From NCBI RefSeq assembly GCF_000720455.1, contig NZ_JOAK01000005.1, positions 124,001 through 188,000 of the forward strand: 64,000 bases of DNA, in the 5' to 3' direction. The first letter of the stretch is position 1, and each line of letters begins with the position of its first letter. The stretch is from Streptomyces virginiae (GTDB lineage Bacteria; Actinomycetota; Actinomycetes; Streptomycetales; Streptomycetaceae). Below the pieces are notes generated by a model. That model did not search any database. It saw only the letters and a list, made by a program, of their open reading frames with translations, and was not told where the DNA came from. This document shows, in pieces, positions 61,446 through 64,000 of this stretch. The position numbers and the translations under genes were made by a program.

Positions 61446-61772
61446 TCAGTACCTCGGCGCGTTGCGGGACCGCTGCACCTTCGTGGTGCGGCGGTCCTTC
61501 GCGTTCCAGCAGGCCTTGTGCCAGTGCCGCCGGTCGTCCACGCCGCCGTACTCGGGCCAGGCCACCAGGTGCGGGGTGCCGGAGGGGATCTCCTGGTCGC
61601 AGCCGGGGCAGCGGTAGCGCTTGCCCGCCGCGCTCGCGCCCGCGACGTGCCGGACCTTCCAGTCCTCGCCCTGGTACTCCTCGGTGCGCTCCAGCCCGAA
61701 GCGGTCCAGGCCGCTCCCCGGGCGCTCGTCCGGAGTCTCGCCGCCCCTGCGGCGGTTGTTGCGCGGTGACAC
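61446..61772 (-). CDS. small zinc-finger-like protein (annotated elsewhere as ATP/GTP-binding)
   Basis: GTG 61772 (VSPRNNRRRGGETPDERPG) with GAGG 5 nt upstream; 108 residues. The N-terminus is basic and disordered; the centre has YRCPGCDQEIPSGTPHLVAWPEYGGVDDRRHWHKACW, a CxxC...H...HxxxC arrangement that probably binds zinc. The C-tail is again basic (KVQRSRNAPRY). I recall the label ATP/GTP-binding protein for Streptomyces homologues, but no P-loop is present. The role is unknown; nucleic-acid binding is plausible. Confidence 0.75.
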   Translation of the reverse strand: MSPRNNRRRGGETPDERPGSGLDRFGLERTEEYQGEDWKVRHVAGASAAGKRYRCPGCDQEIPSGTPHLVAWPEYGGVDDRRHWHKACWNAKDRRTTKVQRSRNAPRY

Positions 61773-62002
61773 GTATACCTCACGGATGGGCTGACGGCAG
61801 TGACTTTCTTCCAGACTACGCGCAGCGAGGCCGGGTACCCGCAGGGTGTCTACGGGGGGCCGGGCCGCCGGCCGGGACTGGCCCGACAATCCCAATAACT
61901 TTCGTGTCAGCCCGTGCCTTTGGCACGTGTCAGACGTTGTTGCCATAGGAAGAACCGGTCCACCTGGGGGAGGCCGCGTCAGCCGCGAGGAGGCTAAAGG
62001 CG

Positions 62003-63034
62003 ATGCGCGTAGGAGCGTTTGTACTGGCGGCCCAGTTCCCGGGCCAGGGACAGGGCGAGGCACTGCACCGGGCGGTGCGGACCGCCGAGGTGGCGGAGGA
62101 GGCCGGGCTCGACTCGGTCTGGCTCGCCGAGCACCACTTCGTCCCGTACGGGGTCTGCCCGTCGGCGGTGACCCTGGCGGGGCTGCTGCTGGGCCGGACC
62201 CGCCGGCTGCGGGTGGGCACGGCCGTGAGCGTACTGCCGAGCACCCACCCGGTCGCCCTCGGGGAGCAGGCGGCGCTGCTGCACCTGGCCTCGGGCGGCC
62301 GCTTCACGCTCGGGGTGGGGCGCGGCGGGCCGTGGGTCGACCTGGAGGTCTTCGGGGGCGGTTTGGAGGCCTACGAGAAGGGCTTCCCGGAGTCCCTGGA
62401 CCTGCTGCGGCGATGGCTCACGCAGGCGCGGGTGGGCGCCGCCGGCGAGCGGTACGCCTTCCGCGAGGTGGCCGTCGTACCGCGGCCGTCGGAGGCCCTG
62501 GACGGGGACGGATCGGGCCCGGAGGTGATCGTGGCCTGCACCTCGCCGTCGTCGGTGCGGATGGCCGCGCGGCGGGGGCTGCCGATGCTGCTGGGCATGC
62601 ACTGCGGGGACGAGAACAAGGCCGAGATGGTCGCGCTGTGGCGCAGCACCGCGCTCGCGGCGGGCCACTCCCCCGAGCACGTGGCCGCGGCCGGACACGT
62701 GTCCGCCGGGGTGTGCCAGATCGCGGACACCACCGCGGACGCGCGCGAGACCCTGCTGAAGTCCATGCCGGGCTGGCTCAGGCTGGGCCTGGACGCGCAC
62801 GTGACCGTGGACGGCCGCGTGCGCGCGATGCGGGATCCGGTCGCGTACACGGAACTGCTGTGCGACCTGCACCCGGTGGGCACTCCACGGCTGGCGGCGG
62901 ACCGCCTGGCGGCCACCGCCGCGCGCACGGGCATCACGCGCTTCGCCCTCCTGACGGAGGGCTCCGGAGATCTCGCCGCGACGGAGGAGAACGTACGACG
63001 ACTCGGCGCCGAAGTCCTGCCCCGTCTCGGCTGA
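62003..63034 (+). CDS. LLM class flavin-dependent oxidoreductase
   Basis: 343-residue luciferase-like monooxygenase (TIM barrel using reduced flavin or F420). Motifs: MRVGAFVLAAQFPGQGQGEALHRAVRTAEVAEEAGLDSVWLAEHHF, VLPSTHPVALGEQAALLHLASGGRFTLGVGRGG, and the CTSPSSVRMAARRGLPMLLG segment for the cofactor phosphate. GAGGAGGCTAAAGGCG precedes the ATG. No adjacent flavin reductase; substrate unknown. Confidence 0.9.
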   Translation: MRVGAFVLAAQFPGQGQGEALHRAVRTAEVAEEAGLDSVWLAEHHFVPYGVCPSAVTLAGLLLGRTRRLRVGTAVSVLPSTHPVALGEQAALLHLASGGRFTLGVGRGGPWVDLEVFGGGLEAYEKGFPESLDLLRRWLTQARVGAAGERYAFREVAVVPRPSEALDGDGSGPEVIVACTSPSSVRMAARRGLPMLLGMHCGDENKAEMVALWRSTALAAGHSPEHVAAAGHVSAGVCQIADTTADARETLLKSMPGWLRLGLDAHVTVDGRVRAMRDPVAYTELLCDLHPVGTPRLAADRLAATAARTGITRFALLTEGSGDLAATEENVRRLGAEVLPRLG

Positions 63035-63057
63035 GATCTACCGGCTCGGGCCTCGGC

Positions 63058-63450
63058 TCAGCAGTCCCGCAGTTCCGGCGACTGGTTGAGCAGCTGGCCG
63101 CGGATCGAAGTGAACTTGGCCAGCCGGTCGTCCACCGAGGGATCCAGCGGGAAGACCGCCACCCGGTGACAGTTCTGGAATGCCAGGCGCACTCCGAAGT
63201 GCCGCTGCAGCGCACCGCGTATCGCGTCACTCGCGAGTGCGCGCAGCAGCTGCCCACGCGCCTGCTCGTCGGGCGGCGGCGTCTGGTTGTCGGCGAACTG
63301 TCCGCCGTCCACCTTCAGCTGGGCCACCAGCGAGCTGATCATCTCCCATGCATAGGGCAGGGAGGTCCGGACGCAGTCGACGAAAGCGGCTTCGTCGACC
63401 TCGCCTCGCTCGGCCTGTTCGAGTAGGGCCGGTGAGACGTCGAGCGACAT
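63058..63450 (-). CDS. conserved actinobacterial hypothetical protein
   Basis: 130 residues: SLDVSPALLEQAERGEVDEAAFVDCVRTSLPYAWEMISSLVAQLKVDGGQFADNQTPPPDEQARGQLLRALASDAIRGALQRHFGVRLAFQNCHRVAVFPLD. No signal peptide or membrane segment. Recalled as a small conserved Streptomyces protein (like SCO5389) without a known function. The end faces the LLM gene 23 bp away. Confidence 0.8.
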   Translation of the reverse strand: MSLDVSPALLEQAERGEVDEAAFVDCVRTSLPYAWEMISSLVAQLKVDGGQFADNQTPPPDEQARGQLLRALASDAIRGALQRHFGVRLAFQNCHRVAVFPLDPSVDDRLAKFTSIRGQLLNQSPELRDC

Positions 63451-63669
63451 GGGTTCTCCTCTCGCGACCCCGGCTGACTGGTTGCCGGAGTCTTACGGGC
63501 AGGGAAGGAGATCGCGACGCAGAGTGCACGCTCGACGACCTCCCGCTCACCACGGTAGGCGCCCCATGGGTGACGCACCAGGAGAATGCGCATACAACGC
63601 GCCATCGGCGAACGGGGCTTTCAGGGGCGAATCGCGTGGAGGGCCGTAGGTCGAGTAGCGTTGCCGACC

Positions 63670-64000
63670 ATGCGTCTCGTGATTGCCCGCTGCTCCGTCG
63701 ACTATGCGGGCCGGCTCACCGCCCATCTGCCCTCGGCACCCCGTCTGATCCTCGTGAAGGCCGACGGCAGTGTCTCGATCCACGCGGACGACCGGGCGTA
63801 CAAACCGCTCAACTGGATGTCGCCGCCGTGCACCCTCAAAGAGGGGAGCGGTGACGACGCCGGTGTGTGGACGGTCGTCAACAAGGCGGGCGAGAAGCTC
63901 ATCATCACCATGGAAGAAGTGCTCCACGACTCCTCCCACGAGCTCGGCACCGACCCGGGGCTCATCAAGGACGGCGTCGAGGCGCACCTCCAGGAGCTGC
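63670..64000 (+). CDS. nucS: endonuclease NucS, N-terminal part (runs off the window)
   Basis: Mismatch-specific endonuclease of the non-canonical actinobacterial mismatch repair. The first 110 codons are present: [54 protein letters not shown] is the DNA-binding/dimerisation domain, and [24 protein letters not shown] follows; the catalytic C-terminal domain is beyond the edge. TAGCGT ends 8 nt before the ATG, so the mRNA may be nearly leaderless. The 219 bp between it and the preceding gene hold no other gene. Confidence 0.93.
   Translation, partial: MRLVIARCSVDYAGRLTAHLPSAPRLILVKADGSVSIHADDRAYKPLNWMSPPCTLKEGSGDDAGVWTVVNKAGEKLIITMEEVLHDSSHELGTDPGLIKDGVEAHLQEL

Noticed and set aside
61446..61772. 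ATP/GTP-binding function for the small protein
   Set aside because: No Walker A or other nucleotide-binding motif; the visible feature is a Cys/His zinc-ligand pattern.

Overview
The window is one contiguous piece of a high-GC actinobacterial chromosome, almost certainly Streptomyces. The evidence is the very high GC content, frequent GTG/TTG starts, ATGA/GTGA operon overlaps, the scy-filP cytoskeletal pair, the glgE-treS-pep2-glgB cluster, icmA and DUF6230/DUF6114 genes. The gene order resembles, from memory and unchecked, the S. coelicolor region around SCO5389-SCO5444. No rRNA, tRNA, CRISPR array, prophage or complete insertion sequence is visible.

Layout. 1-7.6 kb: surface polysaccharide and secreted proteins (gmd and fcl for GDP-L-fucose, a polyprenyl glycosylphosphotransferase, an M4 metalloprotease, a GRGD-repeat secreted protein). 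7.9-19.9 kb: alpha-glucan/trehalose metabolism (glgP, then glgE, treS, pep2, glgB), with a decayed regulator and repeats between glgP and glgE and a 42-codon ORF coupled to glgE. 19.9-23.7 kb: thioredoxin plus MerR regulator, an XRE-type regulator, a large membrane protein. 23.9-30.1 kb: central carbon metabolism (pfkA, pta, ackA, pyk). 30.2-32.7 kb: a three-gene envelope operon (DUF6230, DUF6114, Thr/Pro/Ala-rich secreted protein). 33.4-35.7 kb: thioredoxin-TPR protein, TetR regulator, a free-standing EF-G domain IV-like protein. 35.7-42.0 kb: isobutyryl-CoA mutase large subunit, DUF3817, MFS-MarR pair, an ArsR-type regulator, a GH6 protein. 42.0-47.4 kb: a TetR-controlled SRPBCC/DUF4166 operon, a thiamine-binding-like protein with a second DUF3817 protein, and three successive AIM24 genes. 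47.5-51.6 kb: MarR, PepSY protein, MeaB, thiolase, methylmalonyl-CoA epimerase. 51.7-57.4 kb: Scy and FilP. 57.5-61.4 kb: two similar ABC-2 transporter modules. 61.4-64 kb: small zinc-finger-like protein, LLM flavin oxidoreductase, a conserved actinobacterial hypothetical, and the start of nucS.

How it fits together. GlgP degrades glycogen, while TreS, Pep2, GlgE and GlgB form the trehalose to maltose to maltose-1-phosphate to branched glucan route. PfkA, Pyk and Pta-AckA carry the sugar carbon to pyruvate and acetate. Thiolase, IcmA, MeaB and the epimerase handle short-chain acyl-CoA and B12-dependent rearrangements that supply methylmalonyl-CoA. Scy and FilP organise tip growth.

Most notable non-standard signals: a CTAG-bounded palindromic mini-element in four places that supplies the stop codons of three unrelated genes; strong palindromic operators upstream of icmA, the SRPBCC operon and a tetR gene; the coupled upstream ORF of glgE; an orphan EF-G domain IV protein; the AIM24 triplet; and the DUF6230/DUF6114 operon with lipid-regulator-like boxes.
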